From NCBI GenBank assembly GCA_016182975.1, contig JACPFJ010000020.1, positions 1 through 35,354 of the forward strand: a stretch of 35,354 bases of DNA. The letters run 5' to 3'. The position numbers and the translations under genes were made by a program. This document shows positions 8,362-18,339 of the stretch, piece after piece. The DNA is from Deltaproteobacteria bacterium. Its GTDB lineage: Bacteria > Desulfobacterota > Desulfuromonadia > Geobacterales > Pseudopelobacteraceae. The notes below the pieces were generated by a model. The model saw only the letters and a program-made list of their open reading frames with translations. It ran no database searches and was not told where the DNA came from. Position 1 is the first letter of the stretch. Every line of letters begins with the position of its first letter.

Positions 8362-10356
8362 ATGCCTCCAATGCGTTTCTCCATACGTCTCAAGTTGACC
8401 ATCGGGGCGCTTCTGCCGCTGTTCGTCGCCATCCTGGTCTGCTCGCTGGTCGGTATCTACACGATCAACTCATCCATCGTCAGCCAGGCCCAGGAAAAGG
8501 TCAGGACCGATCTGAACTCGGCGCGGGAGGTCTATCTCAACGAAGTAGCCCATATCCGTGACGTGGTGAAACTCACGGCTGACGCGCCTTTTACCGCCAC
8601 GGCCCTGGCAAGCGGACGTCAAAAGGCGCTCTCGGCGCTTCTTGCCCCGCTGCGCGGCAACGAACGCCTGGATATCCTCACCGCAGTGGGCCGTGACGGG
8701 CGGGTGCTGTTCCGGGCCAGAAACCCGGGGGTTTTCGGCGACGATCCGGCCGTGGAGCGGCTCCTGGCGCGCGCCCTTGCGGGCGAGGTGGTTGCCGGGA
8801 CCGCGCTCTTTTCACCCGAGGAACTCCTCAAGGAGGGGGCCGACCTTGTCCGTCAGGCAACCATCGAGGTGGTCGAAACCCCCAGGGCAAGGCCGAGCGA
8901 CAAACAGGTGGGACGCTCCGGCATGCTGCTGGTCTCCTCCGCGCCGGTAAGGGACACGGCCGGCAGGATAGCCGGCGCCCTGTACGGCGGGGTCCTGCTG
9001 AACGGCAACAACCATCTGGTGGATAGGATCAAGAGGATCGTCTACGAGGGGGTCCAGTTTCAGGGTGAGGACGCGGGGACGGCCACCATATTCCTCGACG
9101 ACCTGCGTATCAACACCAACGTCCAGACCAGGGGCGGCGGCAGGGCCATCGGCACCAGGCTTTCCGAGGAGGTGTACAACCACGTCATCGTCAACGGGAA
9201 GAAATGGGTCGATCCGGCCTTTGTCGTCAAGGACTGGTATTTCTCGGCCTACGAGCCGATCCTCGACCTGGACGGCAAGGTGGTCGGCTCCCTCTACGTG
9301 GGGATGCTGGGAAAGCCCTATAGCGCGATCAAGCAGAAGGTAACCCTGATCTTCTGCGGCGTACTGCTCTTCGGCTCGCTGGTCGGCCTGGCCGTCTCCG
9401 GCCTCATCGGCTCGCACCTGTCGCGCCCCATCCGCGAGCTGCAAGGGCTGGTCAGGCGTTTTTCCGCGGGCGAGCGGGACGTGCGGATCGCCGTCACCAC
9501 CGGCGACGAGATCGGCAACCTGGCAGGCGAGTTCAACAACATGACCCGGACCCTCGTGCAGCGGGAAGAGGAGATCAGGAGCCTGAACCGCGAACTGGAG
9601 CAAAAGGTCCGGGAGCGGACCGCGGAACTGGAGGAGAAGAACATCCTCCTCATAAAGACCAGGGAAGAGCTGGTCAGGGCGGAAAAGCTGGCGGCGGTCG
9701 GGGTGCTGGCCGCAGGGGTGGCCCACGAGATCAACAACCCCATGGCGATCATCCGCGGCAACGCCGAGCTGTTGCAGATGGCGATCCCCCCGCAGAGTCC
9801 CAACCGTGAGGAAGCGGATACCATTGCCCTGCAGGTGGGGAGGGTGGAGCGGATCGTCGCCAGCCTGCTCCAGTTCGCCCGCCGGGAGCGCAAGCACCTG
9901 GCGCGGACCGACATAAACCGCCTGCTCGACGAGATCCTCGCCCAGGTGGGACACCAGGCGCCGCTGGCCGGCATTGCCGTCCGCAAGGAGTACGCCCTGG
10001 AACTTCCGCAGATCAGCGGGGATGCGGACCAGCTGCGGCAGGTGTTCACCAACCTGATCCTGAACGCCGTGCAGGCCATGCCGGGCGGGGGCACCCTGAC
10101 GGTGGCGACCGAGGAGGACGTGCCGGCTGAGGTCTGCGTGGTTACGGTAGGCGATACCGGGAAGGGGATCGAGCAGGAAAACCTGGAACAGATATTCAAC
10201 CCGTTTTTCACCACCAGGGCGAGCGGTACCGGCCTGGGGCTGTCGGTCTCCTACGGCATCGTCAAGGATCACGGCGGGCGGATCGAGGTGACCAGCGAGC
10301 GCGACAGGGGGAGCGTTTTTCGCGTCAGCCTCCCACTGGCCCTTGCGAATCGCTGA
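8362..10356 (+). CDS. Membrane sensor histidine kinase with extracytoplasmic sensor, HAMP
   Basis: The partner kinase of the regulator just upstream. It has 664 residues: membrane helix about 12-35; a large periplasmic region (36-326) with the look of a Cache-type sensor, ending in WYFSAYEPILDLDGKVVGSLYVGM; a second helix about 327-348; HAMP about 350-402; and a coiled coil to about 440. The HisKA domain has phospho-accepting His455 in VAHEINNPMAI. An HATPase domain follows with an intact N-box (NLILNAVQAM near 565), G1 (DTGKGI), F-box (NPFFTTRASG) and G2 (GTGLGLSV). ATG at 8362 follows CAGGAAA. The ligand is unknown; a small carboxylate would suit a Cache fold and the neighbouring formate dehydrogenase, but that is a guess. 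Confidence 0.92.
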   Translation: MPPMRFSIRLKLTIGALLPLFVAILVCSLVGIYTINSSIVSQAQEKVRTDLNSAREVYLNEVAHIRDVVKLTADAPFTATALASGRQKALSALLAPLRGNERLDILTAVGRDGRVLFRARNPGVFGDDPAVERLLARALAGEVVAGTALFSPEELLKEGADLVRQATIEVVETPRARPSDKQVGRSGMLLVSSAPVRDTAGRIAGALYGGVLLNGNNHLVDRIKRIVYEGVQFQGEDAGTATIFLDDLRINTNVQTRGGGRAIGTRLSEEVYNHVIVNGKKWVDPAFVVKDWYFSAYEPILDLDGKVVGSLYVGMLGKPYSAIKQKVTLIFCGVLLFGSLVGLAVSGLIGSHLSRPIRELQGLVRRFSAGERDVRIAVTTGDEIGNLAGEFNNMTRTLVQREEEIRSLNRELEQKVRERTAELEEKNILLIKTREELVRAEKLAAVGVLAAGVAHEINNPMAIIRGNAELLQMAIPPQSPNREEADTIALQVGRVERIVASLLQFARRERKHLARTDINRLLDEILAQVGHQAPLAGIAVRKEYALELPQISGDADQLRQVFTNLILNAVQAMPGGGTLTVATEEDVPAEVCVVTVGDTGKGIEQENLEQIFNPFFTTRASGTGLGLSVSYGIVKDHGGRIEVTSERDRGSVFRVSLPLALANR

Positions 10357-10388
10357 CAGATGATTAATTGTTGATGACTGATAAGCAG
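10354..10388. repeat. Heptad-period repeat starting at the kinase stop codon
   Basis: From the stop codon onward the sequence divides into 7-mers of the type TGANNNA (TGACAGA, TGATTAA, TTGTTGA, TGACTGA). The repeat lies between the kinase and the deacetylase-like gene. The sequence differs from the AGGTTCG arrays elsewhere, but the 7-nt period is the same. Confidence 0.5.
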
Positions 10389-10437
10389 GATGTTTGTTAA
10401 AATGCATCCCGAAGATATTTTGTTCCGGAGGTTGAGA

Positions 10438-11268
10438 TTGTTTATGAATTACCGTCTGCTGTTGCTGGCCCTGCTGTTTTTCTCGTCAACCCTTTCCCTG
10501 TCACATGCCGCCCCACCCGAACTTAAGAAAAATCAACCTGTCGTGAGCCAGGATGTCAGGGTTCCGATTCTCCTCTATCACCGTTTCGGTCCGACGGTGG
10601 CCGACGGCATGACTATCACCACGACGGTGTTCGAGTCCCATCTCAAATATTTGAGAGACAACGGCTATAAGGTGATCCCGCTGCGCCGGTTGGTTGACTG
10701 GTATCAGAAAAAGGGCCCTGCGCCGGCTCCCAAGTCGGTGGTGATCGTCGAGGACGACGCGCACAAATCCGTGTACACGGAGATGTTGCCGCTCGCGAAG
10801 AAGTACAATGTGCCGGTAACGGTCTTCATCTACCCATCGGCCATCTCGAACGCCAAATACGCCATGACCTGGGACCAGATTCGTGAGTTGAAGAAGAGCG
10901 GCCTGTTCGACTTTCAGGGACACACCTACTGGCACCCCAACTTCAAGAGAGACAAGAAAAAAATGACGGCGCAGGAGTATGAAAAATCGGTGGTGATGCA
11001 GTTGACGAAATCAAAGGCGAAGATTGAGAAGGAAGTCGGGACAAAGGTGGACATGCTGGCATGGCCGTTCGGCATATTTGACGATGATCTGCTGAAAAAG
11101 GCGGCGGATGCCGGCTATGTCGCCACTTTTACGATACAGGCCCATCATGCCGGCACTGCGGATAGCGTCAATAAGCTGCCTCGCTATCTCCTGATAAATT
11201 CGGACCAAGGCAAGGCATTTGCACAAATAGTGGAGGGATCGGCGCCGAAGCGGAACATCGCCTTCTGA
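10438..11268 (+). CDS. Secreted polysaccharide deacetylase family protein (CE4)
   Basis: Predicted exported enzyme of the NodB/carbohydrate esterase 4 fold, which removes acetyl groups from N-acetylated sugars in polysaccharides or peptidoglycan. A signal peptide is seen (FMNYRLLLLALLFFSSTLSLSHAA). Conserved parts are VPILLYHRF at the domain start, the metal/base motif VIVEDDAHKS (standing where most members have TFDDG), HTYWHP matching the HxxxH metal ligands, and AWPFG late in the domain. GGAGG at 10427-10431 is six bases before TTG 10438, which is favoured over ATG 10444 (12 bases); a start at 10390 is unlikely because it would bury the signal peptide. The motif is closest to PgaB/IcaB-like and 'LLYHRF' deacetylases. 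The exact substrate is unknown. Confidence 0.85.
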   Translation: MFMNYRLLLLALLFFSSTLSLSHAAPPELKKNQPVVSQDVRVPILLYHRFGPTVADGMTITTTVFESHLKYLRDNGYKVIPLRRLVDWYQKKGPAPAPKSVVIVEDDAHKSVYTEMLPLAKKYNVPVTVFIYPSAISNAKYAMTWDQIRELKKSGLFDFQGHTYWHPNFKRDKKKMTAQEYEKSVVMQLTKSKAKIEKEVGTKVDMLAWPFGIFDDDLLKKAADAGYVATFTIQAHHAGTADSVNKLPRYLLINSDQGKAFAQIVEGSAPKRNIAF

Positions 11269-11342
11269 TATCGGCCTGGGTCCGTGATGCCTGCACAACC
11301 GCATGACTTGCATCGCGGATATTTTGCGCTACAGTTTTGAAC

Positions 11343-11807
11343 ATGAACTTCCCGGCGAAACAGATATCGGCCATGACCCTTGCCGTGGCAATGCTCGCCA
11401 CCGCGCCGCTTTTCGGGGCGCAGAGCTGCAAGCCTACGGAACCGGACGCGCTCGGCCCCTTCTACAAGCCGGGCGCCCCGTTCCGCTCGCAGATCGGCCA
11501 CGGCTACCTCCTCGCGGGGACCGTCCGCTCCGCCGCCGACTGCAGGCCCGTTGCCGGCGCGCTGATAGAGGTCTGGCAGGCCGGCCCCGACGCCAGTTAC
11601 GACGACGCCCACCGGGCAACGCTATTGTCCGGCGCGACGGGTGACTACAGGCTTGAGACCCACTTCCCCCCTCCGTACTCCGGTCGCCCCTCCCACATCC
11701 ACATCAAGGTCGAGGCCCCCGGATTTCTGCGGCTCATCACCCAGCACTACCCCGGGAAGGGGGCAAAGGAGGCGAATTTCGACCTGGTGCTCATCCCGGC
11801 AAAGTAA
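11343..11807 (+). CDS. Small exported intradiol ring-cleavage dioxygenase-like protein
   Basis: A 154-residue protein with a signal peptide (ending near LFGAQS) and a compact beta-rich domain like the catalytic core of intradiol (catechol/protocatechuate) dioxygenases. Visible family motifs are VAGALIEVWQA, a following Tyr (DASYDDAH), GDYRLETHFPPPYSGRPSHIHI with a second Tyr and the two His of an HIH pair, and LITQHYPG. These four residues (Tyr, Tyr, His, His) match the ferric-iron ligands of the family. The protein lacks the N-terminal dimerisation part of classical enzymes and is exported, so its substrate is uncertain. The ATG at 11343 has no good ribosome-binding site; TTG at 11337 is an alternative. 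Confidence 0.75.
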   Translation: MNFPAKQISAMTLAVAMLATAPLFGAQSCKPTEPDALGPFYKPGAPFRSQIGHGYLLAGTVRSAADCRPVAGALIEVWQAGPDASYDDAHRATLLSGATGDYRLETHFPPPYSGRPSHIHIKVEAPGFLRLITQHYPGKGAKEANFDLVLIPAK

Positions 11808-11919
11808 CTGAATGGCCGCCCTCTCCCACGGTGAGAGCCGCCGCCGATTCATTCCCCGCTTGCCTTCCCAGCCAAAAACAGGCACAATACCGCATTTTTC
11901 GATGGGAGTTTGGTAATAA

Positions 11920-13401
<1,482 letters not shown>

Positions 13402-13402
13402 G

Positions 13403-13463
13403 CAGGTTCGAGGTTCCAGGTTCTAGGTTTTAAACCTCGAACCTCGAACCTGGAACCTAGAAC
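13403..13463. repeat. Heptad-repeat hairpin between cysS and the kinase gene
   Basis: Four tandem 7-mers of the type AGGTTCN, with only the last bases varying, are followed at once by four inverted units of the type AACCTNG. The two arms can fold into one long loopless hairpin of about 60 nt. It starts two bases after the cysS stop. It may serve as a terminator (no T run) or be a mobile repeat. Confidence 0.8.
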
Positions 13464-13487
13464 TTAAGGATGTGACGAGGGATCTGC

Positions 13488-15113
13488 GTGGATTGGGAAT
13501 GCTGCTGGGATAGGGATGTGATCGCGCTCGGCGATTGTCCGAACATCCGCGAAGGTGACGAGGACCTGTTCGCATCCCGGCGGCGGCGAATCCTCGAGAA
13601 GTGCTGCGACTGCGAGAACTTCAAGCGCGATCTGATCCGCTTCCGCGACAGCGGTCACCCCCTCTCCCAGGTCTTCTCCCTGGTCCACGAGGAATACCGA
13701 CGCCAGAAGAGCCAGATCCAGTCCCTGGTCAGCTTCCTCGACAGCAAGACCCTCGAGGTCCGCTTCCTGCACGAACTCGGCCTGGTGCTGCAGACATCCG
13801 TCGATCTGGAGGAGGTCCTCTCCGTGGCCCTGACCGCCATCACGGCCGGGAAGGGTTTCGGCATGAACCGCGCCTTCCTGTTCATGACCGACAGGGAGCG
13901 CGACCGGCTCCAGGGGTATCTGGCCATCGGTCCGCGCAACTACGAGGAGGCCAGCCAGACCTGGCACGAGATCGCCAGCAACGACATGGACCTCCAGACC
14001 CTGGCCCAGAGCTTCCGCAAGAACAAGCTCTCCTTTGAACGGGCCAAGTTCCACGACATCCTGGAGCGGCTCTCCGTTCCGCTCTCCGATACCGATCACA
14101 TCCTCGTCAAGGCCATGGACGGCAAGCATCCGGTGCTGATCGAGGACGCCTTCCACCATCCCGAGGTTGCCCCGGAGTTCGCCCGTCTGTTGGGGGTGGA
14201 CACCTTCCTGCTGATGCCGCTTATCTCCCGCAACCGCCGGGTGGGGATCATAATCGCCGACAACTGCATCACTCACCGCCGCATCAGCGAGGAGGACATG
14301 CGTTCCCTGGAGACCTTCGCCTTTCCGGTGGCCTTCGCCGTCGAGCGCGCCGCCCTCTACGACCGGCTCCAGGTGGAGCTGAACCGGGTCACCGAGGCCG
14401 GCAACAAGCTCAAGGAGCAGCAGGAGTTGATTGTCCGCATGGAAAAGATGGCCCTGGTCGGGCGGATTACCTCCAGCATCGCCCATTCCATCCGCAATCC
14501 GCTGATGATCATCGGCGGATTTGCCCGCTCCATGCTGAAGAATACACCCGCCAGCGATCCGAAGCGCGACTTCATCGAGTCCATCGTCGGGGAGACGCGC
14601 CAACTTGAGGGGGTGCTGGACGAGATCCTCAATTACTCAGACTCGCTCTATCCCACCCGCGACTTCTGGGACGTCAATTACCTGCTGGAGGGGGTTATCC
14701 GCGACACCGGCGAGGCGCAGCGGTTACGGGGCTACAGCTGCGGCTTCTCGCCGGGAGATGGGCTGCCGCCGGCCTGGATCGACTTCAAGCAGGTAGCCTA
14801 CTGCCTGCGTACCATCGTGCAGTCCGACATTGAGGAGATCGAGGAAGGGGGCGTTATCGGCATCAGCACCTACCTGGAGGGAGACGGTATAGTCATCCGT
14901 ATCGAGGATCGCGGCAGACGCATCGGCCGGGAGGAGTTGGACGCCATGATGACACCGTTCTCCTCCACCCAGGACCTGGGTGCCGGCCTTGGACTGGCCC
15001 TGTGCAAGACCATGCTGCAGAAGCAGGGGATACCCTTCGGCGGCGAGCCGCTGCCGGAAGGGGGCATTGTATATACGATCATACTTCCCACCCGTAAGGA
15101 GGAACAGACATGA
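13488..15113 (+). CDS. Soluble GAF-domain histidine kinase, atypical ATP site
   Basis: A cytoplasmic sensor kinase of 541 residues with no membrane segment. The N-terminus is cysteine-rich (Cys5, Cys6, Cys17, then KCCDC near 39-42). It is followed by a coil, a GAF-type sensor region about 90-290 (VLQTSVDLEEVLSVAL to FPVAFAVERAAL), another coil, and a HisKA helix with His333 in IAHSIRNPLMIIGGF. The HATPase domain is altered: the N-box position reads CLRTIVQSDIEEI and lacks the usual Asn, and G1 reads EDRGRRI instead of DxGxGI, while G2 (GAGLGLAL) is intact. GTG at 13488 is preceded by GAGGGA. It overlaps the receiver gene by ATGA. Signal and target are unknown. Confidence 0.85.
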   Translation: MDWECCWDRDVIALGDCPNIREGDEDLFASRRRRILEKCCDCENFKRDLIRFRDSGHPLSQVFSLVHEEYRRQKSQIQSLVSFLDSKTLEVRFLHELGLVLQTSVDLEEVLSVALTAITAGKGFGMNRAFLFMTDRERDRLQGYLAIGPRNYEEASQTWHEIASNDMDLQTLAQSFRKNKLSFERAKFHDILERLSVPLSDTDHILVKAMDGKHPVLIEDAFHHPEVAPEFARLLGVDTFLLMPLISRNRRVGIIIADNCITHRRISEEDMRSLETFAFPVAFAVERAALYDRLQVELNRVTEAGNKLKEQQELIVRMEKMALVGRITSSIAHSIRNPLMIIGGFARSMLKNTPASDPKRDFIESIVGETRQLEGVLDEILNYSDSLYPTRDFWDVNYLLEGVIRDTGEAQRLRGYSCGFSPGDGLPPAWIDFKQVAYCLRTIVQSDIEEIEEGGVIGISTYLEGDGIVIRIEDRGRRIGREELDAMMTPFSSTQDLGAGLGLALCKTMLQKQGIPFGGEPLPEGGIVYTIILPTRKEEQT

Positions 15114-15490
15114 GCAGAATACTGGTAGTGGACGACGAGGCCAACATCCGCGTTCTCTATGCCGATGAACTGGCCGAGGAGGGGTACGAGGTGGTCACGG
15201 CCGGCAACACCACCGAGGCGGCCGAAAGGCTCCGCGAGGGGCAATTCGACCTGGCGGTGCTGGACATAAAGCTGAAGAACGAGAGCGGCATCGATCTCTT
15301 GCAGCAGCTGGTCAAGGAGCGCCACGACATGCCGGTCATCCTCTGTTCGGCCTTTTCCTGCTACAAGGACGACTTCTCGGCCTGGCTGGCGGACGGCTAC
15401 GTGGTCAAATCGAGCGACCTCTCCGAGCTCAAGCAGGAGATCAGCCGGGTGCTGGCGAAGAAGGCCCAGCGGGCCAAGACAGGATTATAA
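15110..15490 (+). CDS. Single-domain response regulator (CheY-like receiver)
   Basis: A 126-residue stand-alone receiver: acidic pair VVDDE at 7-10, phospho-acceptor Asp52 (LAVLDIKLKNESG), Ser in ILCSAF and conserved Lys in YVVKSSDL. It has no output domain, so it must act by protein contact, for instance in a phosphorelay. Its ATG overlaps the stop of the kinase gene (ATGA), which makes cognate pairing nearly certain. Followed by a heptad-repeat hairpin. Confidence 0.93.
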   Translation: MSRILVVDDEANIRVLYADELAEEGYEVVTAGNTTEAAERLREGQFDLAVLDIKLKNESGIDLLQQLVKERHDMPVILCSAFSCYKDDFSAWLADGYVVKSSDLSELKQEISRVLAKKAQRAKTGL

Positions 15491-15496
15491 AATTCA

Positions 15497-15554
15497 GGAG
15501 CGAGGGACGAGGAACGAGGTTTAACCCTCAACCTCGAACCCCGAACCTCGTACC
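15497..15554. repeat. Heptad-repeat hairpin between the receiver gene and the nucleotidyltransferase gene
   Basis: Three 7-mers of the type ACGAGGN run into four inverted units of the type CGAACCN (for example CGAACCC, CGAACCT), giving an imperfect hairpin. It belongs to the same family as 13403-13463 and lies symmetrically on the other side of the kinase-receiver pair. Its right end is 20 nt before the next start codon. Confidence 0.75.
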
Positions 15555-15575
15555 TACTTCAAGGAGTCCCTCACT

Positions 15576-18083
15576 ATGAAAGCCGTCATCATGGCCGGCG
15601 GGTTCGGAACCCGCATCCAGCCGCTCACCAGCAGCCTGCCCAAGCCGATGATCCCGTTGTTCAACCGTCCGATCATGCTGCACATCGTGGAGCTGCTCAA
15701 GAAGCATGACATCACCGACCTGGTGATGCTGCTCTACCACCAGCCCGAGGTGATCAAGAAGTTCTTCCGCGATGGCGCCGATTTCGGGGTCAGGATCACC
15801 TACGTCACCCCCTTGCAGGACATGGGGACGGCCGGAGCGGTCAAGGCGGCCGAGAAGTACCTGGATGAACGCTTCCTGGTGATCAGCGGCGACCTGCTGA
15901 CCGACTTCAATCTCAAGAAGGTCATGGACTTTCACGCCGACAACAAGGCCATGGCCACCATCACCCTGACCTCGGTTAAGGACCCCCTTCAGTTCGGCGT
16001 GGTGATCACCGACAAGGAGCGGCGCATCACCCAGTTCCTGGAGAAACCGGGGTGGGGCGAGGTCATCTCCGACACCATCAATACCGGCATCTACGTGCTG
16101 GAGCCGGAGATCTTCAAGTACATCCCCGCCGGGGAGAACTTCGACTTTTCCCAGGACCTCTTTCCGCAGATGCTGGCCAACAAGGACGCCCTGTTCGGAT
16201 TTCCGGCCAAGGGGTATTGGCGCGACATCGGCAACACCGACTCCTACCGCGAGGCATACCACGACATCTTCAAGGGCAAGGTCAACCTGAAGATCGACGA
16301 GCCCAAGCAGGATTACGTCGGCAAGGACCTGCGCGTGGGCGCGGACGTCAACCTGGAGGACGCCTCTGCCCTGGAAGGGACGGTTGTGATCGGCGACAAC
16401 ACCCAGATCCAGGGAGGTGGACGCATCAAGGATTCGGTCATCGGCCGCAACTGCACCATCGAACCGGGGGTCCGGCTTTCCCGCTGCGTGATCTGGGACA
16501 ACGCCTACATCAAGAAGGGTGCCAAAATCAGCGACAGCGTGATCTGCACCAACGTACGCATCGGCCAGGGGGCCGTGATGGAGGAGGGGGTCATCGTGGC
16601 CGACGACACATCCATCGGCGACGAGGCGATCATCAAGGCCGACGTGAAGATCTGGCCGCGCAAGGTGATCGAGGCCGGTTCGACCGTCACCACCAACCTG
16701 ATCTGGGGTGAGAAGTGGAAGAAGTCGCTTTTCGAGGGGGCCATCGTCAAGGGGCTCTCCAACGTGGAGCTGACCCCCGAATTCTGCGCCAAGCTGGGAT
16801 GCGCCTTCGGCACCACCCTTCCCAAGGGGAGCTTTGTCCTGGCCGGCCGCGACTCCAACCACTCCTCGCGCATGCTCAAGCGCAGCTTTGTGGGCGGAAT
16901 CCTCTCGGCCGGCGTCAACGTGCGCGATATGAAGATGACCGCCCTGCCGATTCTGCGCTACAAGTTGAAGACCTTCGGCGAGGTGGGGGGCTTCCATTTC
17001 CGCCAGGCCCATGACGATCCCGCCTCGATGGAGATCGTCTTCCTGGACGGAGACGGGCTGGACTTTTCCAGCGGCATGGCCAAGAACGTCGAGCGTATCT
17101 ACTACAAGGAGAACTTCCGCCGTGCCCACCACAGCGAGCCGGGCGCCATCAGCGACATCAACAACGTGGCGGAGTTCTATCGCGAGGGTTTTCTGCGCGC
17201 CGTGGACAAGGAGAAGTTCAAGAAGGCCGCCTGGACCGTGGTGGTGGACTTCAACTTCTCCCCGGCCAGTCAGGTCCTGCCGCCGATCCTCAACGAGCTG
17301 GGGTGCAGCGTGATCGCCCTGAATGCCTACGTGGACGAAGGACGCGGGGCAAAGAAGGGGAAGGACAAGCGGGCCGCCCTGGAGCAGCTCTCCAAGATCG
17401 TCGGCTCGCTGGGGGCGCAGGCCGGTTTCTGGCTCGACCAGACGGCCGAGTCGATCACGCTGCTGGACGAGACCGGCCGCATCCTGGACGGCATCGAACT
17501 GCTCTCGCTGGTCGCGTCGCTGACCCTTAAGAGCGGCCAGAAGGGGGTCATCGCCGTACCGGTGCAGGCCCCTTCCAGCGTCGAGCAGATGGCCAACCAG
17601 AAGCGCTGCCAGGTGACCCGAACAAAGAGCAGCGACCGGGCCATGCTGGAGGTGGCCGGCTCATCCGAGGTCATCCTGGCCGGCTCCACCGACGGGCGTT
17701 TCGCCTTTCCCCACTTCCAGGCCGCCTTTGACGGCATGTTCGCCATTGCCCGGCTGGTCGAGCTGGGCGCGGCCAGCGGCATCCCCTTTTCCAAGTCCCT
17801 GGCGGAGGTCCCGCCGTGGGCCTTCCTGCAGACCAGCGTCTCCTGCGCATGGGAGATGAAGGGGGGGATCATGCGCAAGATGAGCGAGGACAGCCTGGAC
17901 AAGGAGGCAAGTTTCATCGACGGCATCAAGGTACACTTCGGCGACGAGTGGGTCCTGGTGCTCCCCGACCAGTACACCCCCTACGTCCACATCGTGGCCG
18001 AGGCCAAGGACCAGAAAACGGCCCAGCGGTTGCTCACGGAGTATCAGAAGAAGGTGGAGGGGTGGAAGAAGGAGCTGGGGTAA
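15576..18083 (+). CDS. Sugar-1-phosphate nucleotidyltransferase fused to degenerate phosphomannomutase module
   Basis: An 835-residue fusion. Residues 1-235 form a nucleotidyltransferase domain (VIMAGGFGTRIQPLTSSLPKPMIP, then ISGDLLTDF and EKPGWGEVISDTINTGIYV), which makes an NDP-sugar, usually called mannose-1-phosphate guanylyltransferase. Residues 250-375 are left-handed beta-helix hexapeptide repeats (VIGDNTQIQ, VIGRNCTIEPG). Residues 385-835 resemble phosphomannomutase domains I-IV, but the key motifs are changed: where TASHNP with the phosphoserine is expected the protein has FRQAHDDP, and where DGDADR is expected it has LDQTAES. So the mutase half is probably not catalytic as a mutase and may be regulatory or have a new role. 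The ATG has AAGGAG upstream. It precedes GH57 and galT, suggesting glycan or storage-polysaccharide metabolism. Confidence 0.85.
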   Translation: MKAVIMAGGFGTRIQPLTSSLPKPMIPLFNRPIMLHIVELLKKHDITDLVMLLYHQPEVIKKFFRDGADFGVRITYVTPLQDMGTAGAVKAAEKYLDERFLVISGDLLTDFNLKKVMDFHADNKAMATITLTSVKDPLQFGVVITDKERRITQFLEKPGWGEVISDTINTGIYVLEPEIFKYIPAGENFDFSQDLFPQMLANKDALFGFPAKGYWRDIGNTDSYREAYHDIFKGKVNLKIDEPKQDYVGKDLRVGADVNLEDASALEGTVVIGDNTQIQGGGRIKDSVIGRNCTIEPGVRLSRCVIWDNAYIKKGAKISDSVICTNVRIGQGAVMEEGVIVADDTSIGDEAIIKADVKIWPRKVIEAGSTVTTNLIWGEKWKKSLFEGAIVKGLSNVELTPEFCAKLGCAFGTTLPKGSFVLAGRDSNHSSRMLKRSFVGGILSAGVNVRDMKMTALPILRYKLKTFGEVGGFHFRQAHDDPASMEIVFLDGDGLDFSSGMAKNVERIYYKENFRRAHHSEPGAISDINNVAEFYREGFLRAVDKEKFKKAAWTVVVDFNFSPASQVLPPILNELGCSVIALNAYVDEGRGAKKGKDKRAALEQLSKIVGSLGAQAGFWLDQTAESITLLDETGRILDGIELLSLVASLTLKSGQKGVIAVPVQAPSSVEQMANQKRCQVTRTKSSDRAMLEVAGSSEVILAGSTDGRFAFPHFQAAFDGMFAIARLVELGAASGIPFSKSLAEVPPWAFLQTSVSCAWEMKGGIMRKMSEDSLDKEASFIDGIKVHFGDEWVLVLPDQYTPYVHIVAEAKDQKTAQRLLTEYQKKVEGWKKELG

Positions 18084-18111
18084 TTACGATTCATTTTCAA
18101 GTCGGTTTGAA

Positions 18112-18155
18112 ACACTGCCCCAATTCGTAACTGCTGTCATGGATTGGGGCGGTGT
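18112..18155. terminator. Hairpin downstream of the nucleotidyltransferase gene
   Basis: ACACTGCCCCAAT (18112-18124) pairs with ATTGGGGCGGTGT (18143-18155) with a single G-U wobble and an 18-nt loop. There is no strong T run after it, so it may be a transcript-end stabiliser, a rho-dependent end or a protein site rather than a classical terminator. The remaining 18156-18339 stretch shows no gene. Confidence 0.5.
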
Positions 18156-18339
18156 GCTTAGAAGTGCTTTATTACGCAACAAGAAGGTGTTCATGTAAAG
18201 TTCCGGCTAATCTCGACAACCTCCCGGCATGCAACAGCCGATGGTCATATGTCCACTCTGATGGTATTATTGCTGAGAAGGGATGAACCGTGATCGAGTA
18301 TGCACAAGGTCATCAACCAATGTCGGCGCGAGGTTAACC

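Noticed and set aside
13403..13463. CRISPR or tRNA-like structure
   Set aside because: Only 7-nt units with no spacers, and the fold is a single loopless hairpin rather than a cloverleaf.
15528..17132. 534-codon minus-strand reading frame opposite the nucleotidyltransferase gene
   Set aside because: Antisense to a gene with clear motifs; its sequence is low in complexity (repeated D, G, V, H) and mirrors the hexapeptide repeats.
18283..18339. 19-residue N-terminal extension of the GH57 protein
   Set aside because: The upstream ATG abuts its purine run, and GH57 homology begins at ATG 18340, which has a properly spaced GAGG.
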